This document shows, in pieces, positions 1 to 7,050 of a stretch of DNA of 64,000 nt. Origin of the DNA: Candidatus Cryptobacteroides intestinigallinarum. Lineage in GTDB: Bacteria; Bacteroidota; Bacteroidia; Bacteroidales; UBA932. Within the stretch, counting starts at the first letter, position 1, and each line of letters begins with the position of its first letter. The stretch covers positions 1 through 64,000 of the forward strand of contig JADIMK010000010.1 of the NCBI GenBank assembly GCA_017694785.1, read 5' to 3'. A program made the position numbers and the translations under genes. The notes under the pieces were generated by a model. That model saw only the letters and a list, made by a program, of their open reading frames with translations. It searched no databases and had not been told where the DNA came from.

Positions 1-156
1 TTCCTTGACAGGATGCACGGCTCACACGAGCAGGATGTCCTGGAGCCGCTTTCTGCTGGAAAGATCGATGACAATATCAGCAGGATAATAGAGGAGACTG
101 CCGATCTTGTCGCAGACCAGTACCGCAAGAACAAAGGGGTCAACATACGCGCTTAA
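1..156 (+). CDS. atpA: F1-type ATP synthase subunit alpha, C-terminal end (partial)
   Basis: Frame 1 is open from the window edge to a TAA at 154-156 and gives 51 residues beginning FLDRMHGSHEQDVLEPL. This resembles the helical C-terminus of F1 alpha subunits, a stretch around FLD..H..DVL followed by an amphipathic helix. The call leans heavily on the neighbour, since the ATP synthase gamma gene starts 18 bp downstream and atpA-atpG is the usual order in Bacteroidota. The protein would be part of the catalytic hexamer of the F1 sector on the cytoplasmic face of the inner membrane. Only the tail is visible, so no nucleotide-binding motif can be checked. Confidence 0.75.
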   Translation, partial: FLDRMHGSHEQDVLEPLSAGKIDDNISRIIEETADLVADQYRKNKGVNIRA

Positions 157-174
157 CTTTCCGGGAGGATATAT

Positions 175-1071
175 ATGGCATCATTGAAGGAGATAAAGAG
201 CAGGATCAATTCTGTGAACGGGACGCTGAAGATCACTTCAGCGATGAAGATGGTGGCATCCTCCAAGCTTCATAAGGCCCAGAATGCCATCGCCAATATG
301 CTCCCGTATGAAAAGCAGATGCATAATATCCTGTACAGGCTGCTGTCGGATGATTCTGTGCCTGTGTGCGGGGAATATATCACGCAGCGTCCGTGCCGGA
401 AGGTGGCGATTGTCGCTGTGTCCTCCAACAGTGCGCTCTGCGGAGCATTCAATTCGAATGTGATAAAGCATTTCCATGAGACTGCGGCGGAATATCTTTC
501 CGCAGGACTCAGGAAAGAGGATATACTTGTCTACGGGCTCGGAAGGAAGATAGCGGATGCTGCCTCTAAGGCCGGATATGCGCCAATGGGCGATTTCAAC
601 CGACTTGAAGACAAATATATATACAGTGAAGCTGCCGATTTCGCCAGGATGCTGATCGACAAGTTCCTGAAGAGGGAGATCGACAAGATTGAGCTGGTGT
701 ACACCCACTGCCGTTCTACTTCTGTCCAGGTGCCGGTGAGGGAGACATATCTTCCGTTCTCTGCACCGGAGCCTTCTGATGACAGGGAAGACTCTGATCA
801 GGATGACAGCGGCTATATGAAGGATTATATTGTCGAGCCTGATGCTGAGTCAGTCCTTAGGGATCTTCTGCCTAAAGTCCTTGTACTGAAGATATATACG
901 ATGCTTCTTGATGCAAATGCAGCGGAGCATGCGGCAAGGACAGTAGCAATGCAGGAAGCGACGGACAACGGCAACCAGCTTCTCCAGGATCTTACACTGC
1001 AGTACAACAAGCAGCGTCAGCAGTCCATAACAGACGAACTCCTGGACATCGTAAGCGGTTCGCTTGCATGA
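175..1071 (+). CDS. atpG: F1-type ATP synthase subunit gamma
   Basis: The 298-residue product is the central rotor shaft of the F1 sector, coupling proton flow through Fo to ATP synthesis. The N-terminal helix (KEIKSRINSVNGTLKITSAM, KMVASSKL) and the C-terminal helix (AARTVAMQEATDNGNQLL, ending in RQQSITDELLDIVSG) are the two conserved coiled-coil strands of the family. Length is normal. Between roughly residues 195 and 225 there is an acidic insert (EPSDDREDSDQDDSG) within the globular part; such loops vary in length. The start at 175 follows a purine-rich GGGAGGATATAT leader. It closes the atp operon, because the next gene has its own promoter. Confidence 0.97.
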   Translation: MASLKEIKSRINSVNGTLKITSAMKMVASSKLHKAQNAIANMLPYEKQMHNILYRLLSDDSVPVCGEYITQRPCRKVAIVAVSSNSALCGAFNSNVIKHFHETAAEYLSAGLRKEDILVYGLGRKIADAASKAGYAPMGDFNRLEDKYIYSEAADFARMLIDKFLKREIDKIELVYTHCRSTSVQVPVRETYLPFSAPEPSDDREDSDQDDSGYMKDYIVEPDAESVLRDLLPKVLVLKIYTMLLDANAAEHAARTVAMQEATDNGNQLLQDLTLQYNKQRQQSITDELLDIVSGSLA

Positions 1072-1090
1072 CCTTCACGATTAAATTGAC

Positions 1091-1098
1091 TATATTTG
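1091..1098 (+). promoter_or_regulatory. Putative -7 promoter box for flippase operon
   Basis: TATATTTG fits the Bacteroidota -7 consensus TAnnTTTG. It lies 29 bp upstream of the flippase start, which separates this operon from atpG. No clear -33 TTTG is seen. Confidence 0.5.
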
Positions 1099-1127
1099 CG
1101 GCTGATCGCCGATAATCCGGACAGCTG

Positions 1128-2711
1128 ATGCCGCAGATTCAGATAACAGACAACAGAAGAGTAGCAAGGAATACTGTTTTCCTCTATGTCAGAATGATTC
1201 TCATCCTGGGAGTGACATTGTACACTTCCAGGATTGTTCTTGATGTACTGGGCGTGGATGACTACGGTATCTACAATGTGGTGGGCGGGGTCGTCACTAT
1301 GTTCGCTTTCCTGAGCAACAGCATGGCATCCTCCACACAGCGCTACCTTACCTATGGGCTCGGCCGGAATGACCCGGACCGTCTGCGTACAGTGTTTTCC
1401 GCAGCCCTGCACATCCATCTTGTCCTTGGACTTGTGCTTGTAGCCCTTCTGGAGACAGCCGGACTATGGTTTCTGAATGAAAAACTCGTGATAGATCCGG
1501 ATAGGATGCATGCTGCAAGATGGGTCTTCCATTTCTCTGTACTGACATTCTTTGTGAATGTGCTCCAGGTCCCGTACAATGCCGTGATCATAGCACACGA
1601 GAAGATGGGCATATATGCTTATGTCAGTGTGGCCGAGGTAGTTGCTAAGCTTGTGCTTGTCTTTCTCCTTAAGTCTCTTCCTTATGACAAACTGATTCTT
1701 TACGGCTTTCTGATGCTTCTTGTCCAGGTCGGGGTACGGGTTTTCTATCAGATATGGTGCCGGTCCAGATATGCCGAATGCCGTCCCGTGGCTGTGCAGG
1801 ACAGGCATCTCTACCGGGAGATGTCCGGCTTTGCGGGCTGGAATGTGCTGGGAAGCCTTGCCTGGATAATGAAGGACCAGGGTGTCAATATACTTCTGAA
1901 TCTTTTCTTCGGTACGGCTGTAAATGCTGCCCGCGGGATAGCGGCGCAGGTGTCATATTCTGTCAACAGCTTCGTCAACAATTTCCAGATAGCCTTCAAT
2001 CCGCAGATCACGAAGAACTATGCCTGCGGACAGACAAAGGAGATGGAAAGGCTTGCTCTGAGAGGGCTGAAATTTTCATTTATCCTTCTGTATTTCATAG
2101 CATTGCCATTGCTTCTCAATGTGAATCTGATTCTGGATGTCTGGCTGAAGGAAGTGCCGGACCATGCTTCATCGTTCATTGTCCTGATAATGTGCGATGC
2201 TCTTGTGTGCAGCCTTTCCGGAAGTCCTCTGATGACTTCGCTTGCCGCTACCGGACGTATCCGCAACTATCAGGTCGTGGTAAGTATCCTGATTATGCTC
2301 ACCTTGCCTGTGTCATATTTACTTTTCAAGGCAGGTACTGATCCCGAGACTGTATATTATGTCATGATCTTTTTCTCTGCTGTCTCCGGTTTTGTCCGGT
2401 TCATGTTTGCGCGGCATCAGATAGGCTTTTCGACTGTTGCATATTTCAGGACAGTAGTCATGCGGGCCCTGGCGGTGGTATGCATCTCCCTTCCTGTGCC
2501 TGTTCTGCTCAGGACAGTGGTATTCAGGGAGGACGGCATCGTATCGTTCATTGTGCTGTGTATTGCCTGTGTCGTCTGTACAGGTGTTGCTGCCTGGTTT
2601 GCCGGGCTTGACAGGATTGAACGTCCGGCTCTTGTCAAGATGCTGCGTGACTTCTTTCGCAAGATTCATCTCATAAAGGCAGAAGATGCCATGGAGGGAA
2701 ACAATGGTTAG
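1128..2711 (+). CDS. Polysaccharide (Wzx/MATE-like) flippase, inner membrane
   Basis: The 527-residue protein is almost entirely hydrophobic segments, about twelve to fourteen, matching lipid-linked oligosaccharide flippases of the MOP superfamily. The N-terminus (RNTVFLYVRMILILGVTLYTSR, then VLGVDDYGIYNVVGGVV) is characteristic of the oligosaccharide flippase group found in Bacteroidales capsule loci. It would move an undecaprenyl-linked glycan across the inner membrane. Its stop overlaps the start of the next gene by 8 bp, and the next two genes (iron-sulfur protein and pyruvyl transferase) often accompany such flippases. The exact substrate cannot be read from sequence. Confidence 0.85.
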   Translation: MPQIQITDNRRVARNTVFLYVRMILILGVTLYTSRIVLDVLGVDDYGIYNVVGGVVTMFAFLSNSMASSTQRYLTYGLGRNDPDRLRTVFSAALHIHLVLGLVLVALLETAGLWFLNEKLVIDPDRMHAARWVFHFSVLTFFVNVLQVPYNAVIIAHEKMGIYAYVSVAEVVAKLVLVFLLKSLPYDKLILYGFLMLLVQVGVRVFYQIWCRSRYAECRPVAVQDRHLYREMSGFAGWNVLGSLAWIMKDQGVNILLNLFFGTAVNAARGIAAQVSYSVNSFVNNFQIAFNPQITKNYACGQTKEMERLALRGLKFSFILLYFIALPLLLNVNLILDVWLKEVPDHASSFIVLIMCDALVCSLSGSPLMTSLAATGRIRNYQVVVSILIMLTLPVSYLLFKAGTDPETVYYVMIFFSAVSGFVRFMFARHQIGFSTVAYFRTVVMRALAVVCISLPVPVLLRTVVFREDGIVSFIVLCIACVVCTGVAAWFAGLDRIERPALVKMLRDFFRKIHLIKAEDAMEGNNG

Positions 2712-3870
2712 TATATGTTCATCCGAGGACTGTACAGGTTGCGGGCTTTGTACAGCTGTCTGTCCTGTACATTGCATCAGTATGCGGCCAGGTCAGCTCG
2801 GCCATCTTTATCCTGAAATAGATCCGGGTGCATGTATAGACTGCGGGGCATGCAGAGCAGCTTGTCCGGTGTTGAGTTCGGCGGAAGCATCAGGGCACGG
2901 GTTGGGATTCTCTGCTCCTGACAAGGCTTATGCCGCCTGGGCAGATGACAGCTGTGAATATCTTACAAGTGCCTCAGGAGGTGCTGCATCTGTGCTTGCA
3001 AGACATTATATCTTGTCCGGAGGCATAGTCTACGGGTGCGCTGTCTGTCCGGGAAAGGACGGACAAGCATTCGATGTGCGGCACATAAGGGTTGATAATG
3101 TAGAGAAGCTGACTCTGCTGAAAGGTTCGAAGTATGTGCAGAGCAGCATCATGGACATCCTTCCGTCCTTGAAAAAGGATGTCCGTTCCGGCAGTCATGT
3201 ACTGTTCATCGGCACTCCATGTCAGGCTGCGGCAGTGAAGCGTCTTTTCCGTAAGGAGCCGGACAATCTTCTGGTTGCGGATCTGGTCTGTCATGGCGTA
3301 CCGTCGCTTTCGGAGTTGAGACAACACATATCGCGCAGGCTTCATATTTCTCCTGTTGAGGTAGGTGGCGTATCTTTCAGAGACAGTTCGGGATTCAGGA
3401 TAAATATATCTGGCCTTGACGGCCGCCTTCTCTACAGCAGCAGACCTTTGACAGGATTGCGTACAGAAGACCTTTATTATTGCCTTTTCATGGACGGATT
3501 CACTTATAGGGAGAGTTGCTACAGATGCCGTTATGCTTGTGTTGAACGTGTGTCTGACCTGACTTTGGGCGATTTCTGGGGGCTAGACAGATCTGTCTGG
3601 ACACCGTCTTCCGGAGTGTCACTGATCCTGCCTGTATCCGAAAAGGGGAAGGCTGCGATGGAGATTCTGAAACAAGGGATGACTATCGTGGAAAGGTCTG
3701 TACAGGAAGCAGCCTCAGGAAATGAACAGCTGAGGCATCCTAAGCATAAGAGCATAAGGATCAAGGTCTTTCGTGCTTTGGAAAAGGCCTTCGGACCAAG
3801 AGTATATTATCTTCTTGTCATTGACAGGATTGCATTGAAGCGTATAAGGAGGAAATTCGGGGCAAAATGA
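2704..3870 (+). CDS. F420H2 dehydrogenase beta-subunit-like iron-sulfur protein of polysaccharide loci
   Basis: The N-terminus carries two 4Fe-4S ferredoxin clusters, CTGCGLCTAVCP (Cys10, 13, 16, 20) and CIDCGACRAACP (Cys44, 47, 50, 54). The rest matches the coenzyme F420 hydrogenase/dehydrogenase beta-subunit family, with GTPCQAAAVK, LVCHGVPS and a Cys-rich CYRCRYAC segment. The ORF track begins at 2686, but the ATG at 2704 has a GGAGG 8 bp before it and yields the family's normal N-terminus, so I chose it. Members of this family next to polysaccharide pyruvyl transferases are thought to act in glycan modification, but the reaction is not established. It overlaps both neighbours, so translation is probably coupled. 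Confidence 0.85.
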   Translation: MVSICSSEDCTGCGLCTAVCPVHCISMRPGQLGHLYPEIDPGACIDCGACRAACPVLSSAEASGHGLGFSAPDKAYAAWADDSCEYLTSASGGAASVLARHYILSGGIVYGCAVCPGKDGQAFDVRHIRVDNVEKLTLLKGSKYVQSSIMDILPSLKKDVRSGSHVLFIGTPCQAAAVKRLFRKEPDNLLVADLVCHGVPSLSELRQHISRRLHISPVEVGGVSFRDSSGFRINISGLDGRLLYSSRPLTGLRTEDLYYCLFMDGFTYRESCYRCRYACVERVSDLTLGDFWGLDRSVWTPSSGVSLILPVSEKGKAAMEILKQGMTIVERSVQEAASGNEQLRHPKHKSIRIKVFRALEKAFGPRVYYLLVIDRIALKRIRRKFGAK

Positions 3871-5009
3871 AGACAGGTATAATCACATTTCATGCGGCCA
3901 TAAATTATGGCTCAGTGCTGCAGGCTTTTGCTTTGCAGGAATATCTGACAGCGCGGGGTCACGATGTCTCTGTCATCGATTTCAGAAGCAAGGCCCAGAG
4001 GCAGCTTTATCCCTCTGCCATAAGCTTCAGCAGTCGCTACAATGCCAAGCGGACTCTGTCGCGTATTATGCGTCCTTTCTCCGGATGGAAAGAGATAAGA
4101 ATGACTGCAACAAAGCATTCTGCCTTCAGTTCTTTTCTGGAAAGGTACCTGCATCAGACTCCGGAAAAGTTCTTTGCTGAAGAAGATCTGCGCAGATATG
4201 ACTGGTCTTCATATGGGATGCTGGTGTCTGGAAGTGACCAGATATGGAATCTTTCGGCCATCGATGCGTCGCCGGCATATTTCCTTGATTTTGTATCAGG
4301 AATGAAGAAGATTGCCTATGCGCCTTCAGCCGGGCCTCATCCTGTCTCTTCTGGTCGTGCCGGGCTAGGATTATCACAGGCAAGGAAATTCATATCGGAT
4401 TATTCTGCGGTCTCGGTTCGCGAGAAGGCCACGGCTGATTTCTATTCCCTTGGAGATGCTCCGGTATTGCCTGATCCTACGGTCTTGCATGAGGCGGATT
4501 TCTATCGTTCAGCAGAATGCCCTCTGTCCGGAATATCCTTGCCGGAAAGATATGTGCTTTACTATGCCCCCGGGAGGCGCAGCAAGGCTGCAGAAATGCT
4601 GGCTGACGCAGCTTCTGCCGGTATGCTCGGAAAGAAGGCCGCCGCGGTGCTTCCGCAGCAGGCAAGGATTCCTGTCCTGTCGGTTGGGGATGGCGCATCC
4701 TGCTTATATCCAGAGTTTTCTGTACCTGTGCCATGTGGCCCTGACGGATTCCTGTATCTTGTGGACAAGGCCTCTTGTACTGTGGGGACATCATATCATC
4801 TTATGGTGTTCTCAATGCTTTTCGGCAAGGATTTCTGGTGTCCAGATGCTGCCTCGGACAGCCGTAAGGTCCAGCTGCTTTCTGCAGCAGGCCTGTCGGC
4901 GGACAATACATTCTTCCCTTTCAGTGATCCGGAGGTAAAACAACAGGCGAGACAGGCGTTGCTGAGACTCCGTGCTGAAACTGATGCGTTCTGGGATAGT
5001 ATCGGGTAG
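3867..5009 (+). CDS. Polysaccharide pyruvyl transferase family protein
   Basis: The 380-residue protein has the landmarks of the polysaccharide pyruvyl transferase family: an N-terminal Rossmann-like start (TFHAAINYGSVLQAFALQEYL), LVSGSDQIWN near residue 120, YAPSAG, SVREKATADFYSLG, PDPTVL, and a C-terminal VGTSYHLMVFSMLFG. These enzymes transfer pyruvate from phosphoenolpyruvate to make a ketal on a sugar of a capsule or cell-wall glycan. Start and the previous stop share ATGA, which indicates translational coupling with the iron-sulfur protein. No glycosyltransferase lies nearby, so the glycan being modified must be built by genes elsewhere. Confidence 0.88.
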   Translation: MKTGIITFHAAINYGSVLQAFALQEYLTARGHDVSVIDFRSKAQRQLYPSAISFSSRYNAKRTLSRIMRPFSGWKEIRMTATKHSAFSSFLERYLHQTPEKFFAEEDLRRYDWSSYGMLVSGSDQIWNLSAIDASPAYFLDFVSGMKKIAYAPSAGPHPVSSGRAGLGLSQARKFISDYSAVSVREKATADFYSLGDAPVLPDPTVLHEADFYRSAECPLSGISLPERYVLYYAPGRRSKAAEMLADAASAGMLGKKAAAVLPQQARIPVLSVGDGASCLYPEFSVPVPCGPDGFLYLVDKASCTVGTSYHLMVFSMLFGKDFWCPDAASDSRKVQLLSAAGLSADNTFFPFSDPEVKQQARQALLRLRAETDAFWDSIG

Positions 5010-5068
5010 TCTTTATGCAGCCGGAGAGGCTATAGCATTCCAATCACGACAAATAATCATTTCATCTT

Positions 5069-5449
5069 ATGCTGAGAACACTTCTCATAATCGGTGCCGG
5101 GAGTTTCATCGGTGGTATTGTCCGTTTCCTTCTGACAAGGCTAGTGCAGAGCAATGTACACTCTGTTTTCCCTTGGGGAACATTGGCTGTCAATGTGGCT
5201 GGCTGTCTTTTCATCGGCATACTTTACGGCCTGTTTGAAAGAGGTAATCTTATGGATCAGCAGCTGAGGCTGTTTCTGACAATCGGCTTCTGCGGTGGCT
5301 TCACTACCTTTTCTACATTTGTAAATGAGAATTTCCTTATGCTGTCGGGGCAGAACTATCTGCAGTTTTCTGTGTATGCTGTCCTGAGCCTTGCACTGGG
5401 GCTTCTGGCGGTATATCTGGGGCATCTGATTGTAAGAGTGTTGGCGTAG
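5069..5449 (+). CDS. crcB: Fluoride-specific ion channel CrcB/Fluc
   Basis: The 126-residue, four-helix membrane protein has the family signatures: GSFIGGIVRFLLTR at the N-terminus, WGTLAVNVAGCLFIG in helix 2, and GFCGGFTTFSTF, the fluoride-track region containing the TTFSTF box and sodium site. Fluc proteins form antiparallel dimers that let fluoride leave the cytoplasm. Length is typical. The gene stands alone: 59 bp follow the pyruvyl transferase stop and a hairpin terminator lies about 105 bp downstream. I looked for a fluoride riboswitch in the short upstream gap and did not see one. Confidence 0.95.
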   Translation: MLRTLLIIGAGSFIGGIVRFLLTRLVQSNVHSVFPWGTLAVNVAGCLFIGILYGLFERGNLMDQQLRLFLTIGFCGGFTTFSTFVNENFLMLSGQNYLQFSVYAVLSLALGLLAVYLGHLIVRVLA

Positions 5450-5492
5450 CCGCTGCAGTTATGTCTTGATGTGGCTTGTCTGCACAGTCATG

Positions 5493-5658
5493 GGGGATTA
5501 GCCGCGCGGGGCGCGTCTTTTCCCGTTCCGCTTGCCGCGGGGGCCCTTGCAGAGCGGATGGTGCGTCCGCTTTTTTCTGTCGCTGCGCTCCTGTCGTATC
5601 CCGTCCGTGTCCTTTGCTTGCAAGAGCAAGCTCTTGCCGCTGCGGCCACGTCGGGATG
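5493..5658. repeat. 166-bp GC-rich direct repeat, copy 1
   Basis: This block recurs 192 bp downstream with four mismatches that I could find. It begins GGGGATTAGCCGCGCGG and ends GCTGCGGCCACGTCGGGATG. Near the middle is a hairpin followed by six T (listed separately), and towards the end is a 7-bp stem, GCAAGAG/CTCTTGC. It is much richer in G+C than the flanks. ORFs crossing it in several frames are unlike any family, so I treat it as non-coding. Confidence 0.9.
5554..5576 (+). terminator. Rho-independent terminator inside repeat copy 1, downstream of crcB
   Basis: GCGGA, a 7-nt loop, TCCGC, then TTTTTT. The plus-strand orientation suits termination of crcB. The same position in copy 2 (5746-5768) has one base changed, which shortens the stem to 4 bp. 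Confidence 0.6.
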
Positions 5659-5684
5659 ATTGCTATGCTGCACATATTCTGATT

Positions 5685-5850
5685 GGGGATTAGCCGCGCG
5701 GGGCGCGTCTTTTCCCGTTCCGCTTGCCGCGGGGGCCCTTGCAGAGCGGCTGGTGCGTCCGCTTTTTTCTGTCGCTGCGCTCCTGCCGCATCCCGTCCGT
5801 GTCCTTTGCTTGCAAGAGCAAGCTCTTGCCGCTGCGGTCACGTCGGGATG
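5685..5850. repeat. 166-bp GC-rich direct repeat, copy 2
   Basis: Second copy of the block at 5493-5658, same orientation, separated from it by 26 bp. Differences are A/C in the terminator stem, T/C and T/C in the CTCCTGTCGTATCCC segment, and C/T near the end. The stem-loop with six T is retained but weakened. The preceding bases (CTGCACA) also resemble those before copy 1, so the duplicated unit may have been somewhat longer. Confidence 0.9.
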
Positions 5851-5852
5851 CT

Positions 5853-5875
5853 GTTCCTGCCATGCTGGCAGGAAC
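5853..5875. other. Perfect 9-bp stem hairpin beyond the tRNA-Ser terminator
   Basis: GTTCCTGCC, a 5-nt loop, GGCAGGAAC. It sits between repeat copy 2 and the tRNA terminator. It could be a second stem that stops read-through from either side, or part of the repeat element. No T-run follows on the plus strand. Confidence 0.5.
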
Positions 5876-5876
5876 G

Positions 5877-5902
5877 AAAAAAGCGGATGCAAAAGCATCC
5901 GC
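5877..5902 (-). terminator. Rho-independent terminator of tRNA-Ser
   Basis: On the minus strand this reads GCGGATGC, TTTT loop, GCATCCGC and then TTTTTT. The 8-bp perfect stem lies 4 bp after the tRNA 3' end. Its sequence is clearly related to the hairpin in the two upstream repeats. Confidence 0.85.
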
Positions 5903-5906
5903 TCTG

Positions 5907-5994
5907 CGGAGAGAGGGGGATTCGAACCCCCGTGCCGCTTTTGGCGACTACACGCTTTCCAGGCGTGCCTCTTAAGCCACTCGAGCATCTCTCC
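5907..5994 (-). tRNA. tRNA-Ser, anticodon GGA
   Basis: The 88-nt minus-strand RNA begins GGAGAGATGCTCGAGTGG and ends CCCTCTCTCCG, giving a 7-bp acceptor stem (GGAGAGA/TCTCTCC) with G73. The T-loop is GGTTCGAATCC, the anticodon loop CTGGAAA reads GGA (serine codons UCC/UCU), and the long variable arm (about AGTCGCCAAAAGCGGC) is typical of tRNA-Ser. CCA is not encoded. Confidence 0.97.
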
Positions 5995-6010
5995 AGTGTT
6001 AAATGGAGTG

Positions 6011-6018
6011 CAAATATA
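6011..6018 (-). promoter_or_regulatory. Putative -7 promoter box for tRNA-Ser
   Basis: On the minus strand the sequence is TATATTTG, a full match to TAnnTTTG, 16 bp before the tRNA 5' end. Confidence 0.5.
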
Positions 6019-6132
6019 CTGATAAATTTTCATTTGCACCAGAATTTATAGAAAATGTCCTGTCGGGCAATTATGCGAGGCAGGACATTTCATTTATTTA
6101 TGGTCCGTATTGCTACGGCTTGATTGTCGTTG

Positions 6133-6687
6133 TTATTCAGCGGCAGCTTCAGTTTCTGCAGTAGTGTCTGCAACAGCTGTAGAGTCGCACTCTGAGACAG
6201 CAGCTGAGTCACAGCATGCTGCAGTAGTGTCAGCAGCTTCAGCAGCTGGTTCTGCAACTTCTACCCTCTTGGTAAGTTCCATGAGGACGTTGCCTTCTGC
6301 GTCAAGTACCTGAACCTTGCCTGTCTCGACTGCATTTACAGTTGCAGCGTTGCTGATGGCATTGAGAACCTTTGATTCAAGATCCATAAGTTCCTGAGGT
6401 CCAGCCATCATAGTTGTTGCAGCAGGGCTGAATGAAAGGCTGTCTCCGGCGAAAGTATATTCGCCGTTCATGATGTTGCATCCTGTGTTGCCGTGGAATT
6501 TTCCTTCGGCTACATTGAATTCAATGAAAGGTGCAGCTTCAGAGAGAGAGTCAGCAAGTGCTACCTGCTCACCTGATACTGATGTGATGTCCCACACGCC
6601 GTCAAGTTCCGGCTGTGAATTACCGCAGCAAGATGCTACTGCGAAAGCAGCGCCAGCGGCCAGAATTGCGTAAAAAACTTTTTTCAT
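6133..6687 (-). CDS. META-domain (HslJ-like) lipoprotein
   Basis: The 184-residue product starts with a lipoprotein signal peptide (MKKVFYAILAAGAAFAVASC, lipid Cys20). Residues about 27-130 match the META domain: LDGVWDITSVSGEQV, FIEFNVAEGKFHGNTGCNIMNGEY and LSFSPAATTMMAG. META proteins sit in the cell envelope and their biochemical role is unclear. The C-terminal 45 residues are low-complexity, rich in Ala, Thr, Glu and Asp, with a Cys pair (AACCDSAA). The residues after Cys20 (CGNSQPELDG) do not give a strong surface-export signal. It is a single gene with its own likely promoter. Confidence 0.88.
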   Translation of the reverse strand: MKKVFYAILAAGAAFAVASCCGNSQPELDGVWDITSVSGEQVALADSLSEAAPFIEFNVAEGKFHGNTGCNIMNGEYTFAGDSLSFSPAATTMMAGPQELMDLESKVLNAISNAATVNAVETGKVQVLDAEGNVLMELTKRVEVAEPAAEAADTTAACCDSAAVSECDSTAVADTTAETEAAAE

Positions 6688-6713
6688 GATTAATGTTGTT
6701 TAAAGTTCGGGTG

Positions 6714-6721
6714 CAAATATA
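6714..6721 (-). promoter_or_regulatory. Putative -7 promoter box for META lipoprotein gene
   Basis: Minus-strand TATATTTG, 26 bp before the start codon, matching TAnnTTTG. Confidence 0.5.
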
Positions 6722-6807
6722 ATCTAAAATATATTACGTGGAACGAAAAAATGCGAAAAGAACGCGTACAGATACAATAATCATTTTGAAACCTAATGAA
6801 TTTTATG

Positions 6808-6895
6808 AAAAAAATCCGGAGATACGATCTCTCGACCCTTCTCCGGACTATTCTGTTGTCAATCCAATATTTATGTTTAACTAAAATTCTGTCGA
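6808..6895 (-). ncRNA. Candidate small RNA with terminator hairpin
   Basis: The 363-bp gap 6688-7050 has no gene but contains on the minus strand a strong terminator: TCCGGAGA (6840-6847), a 17-nt loop, TCTCCGGA (6815-6822) and seven T (6808-6814). About 60 bp upstream of it, 6905-6922 reads TTGGCACGGTGTTGGCAT on the minus strand. This matches a sigma-54 promoter with GG and GC exactly 10 nt apart and would start transcription near 6895. Together they predict a transcript of about 88 nt. No ORF of note lies inside. Alternatives are a long leader with an attenuator for the META gene, or chance. The promoter type is inferred only from the consensus. Confidence 0.35.
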
Positions 6896-6904
6896 TGCCA
6901 ATCT

Positions 6905-6922
6905 ATGCCAACACCGTGCCAA
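6905..6922 (-). promoter_or_regulatory. Sigma-54-like promoter (or triple GCCAA site)
   Basis: On the minus strand TTGGCAC-N5-TGGCA fits TTGGCAC-N5-TTGCA with one mismatch in the -12 block. On the plus strand the same stretch holds three GCCAA words at 6897, 6907 and 6918, 10-11 bp apart, which could instead be a repeated protein-binding site. Confidence 0.3.
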
Positions 6923-7050
6923 AGTCGTGAAAAATTTTTTATGTTCACAAGGAAAGATTAACTTTATGCAGTGATATCGGGCTGTCGGCTTTCCTGTATC
7001 CGATGCCATATCCAAGTGATTATAATGTTGAATGACAAGATGCAGTAAAG

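Noticed and set aside
5010-5068. Fluoride riboswitch before crcB
   Set aside because: The 59-bp gap is short and I could not find the riboswitch's conserved core.
5450-5850. CRISPR-like array
   Set aside because: Only two copies of a 166-bp unit, with no short regular spacers and no cas genes.
5488-6039. Minus-strand 183-residue ORF, and several plus-strand ORFs, across the repeats and tRNA-Ser
   Set aside because: They arise from the GC-rich repeat read in several frames and run through a tRNA; the peptides are low-complexity and match no family.
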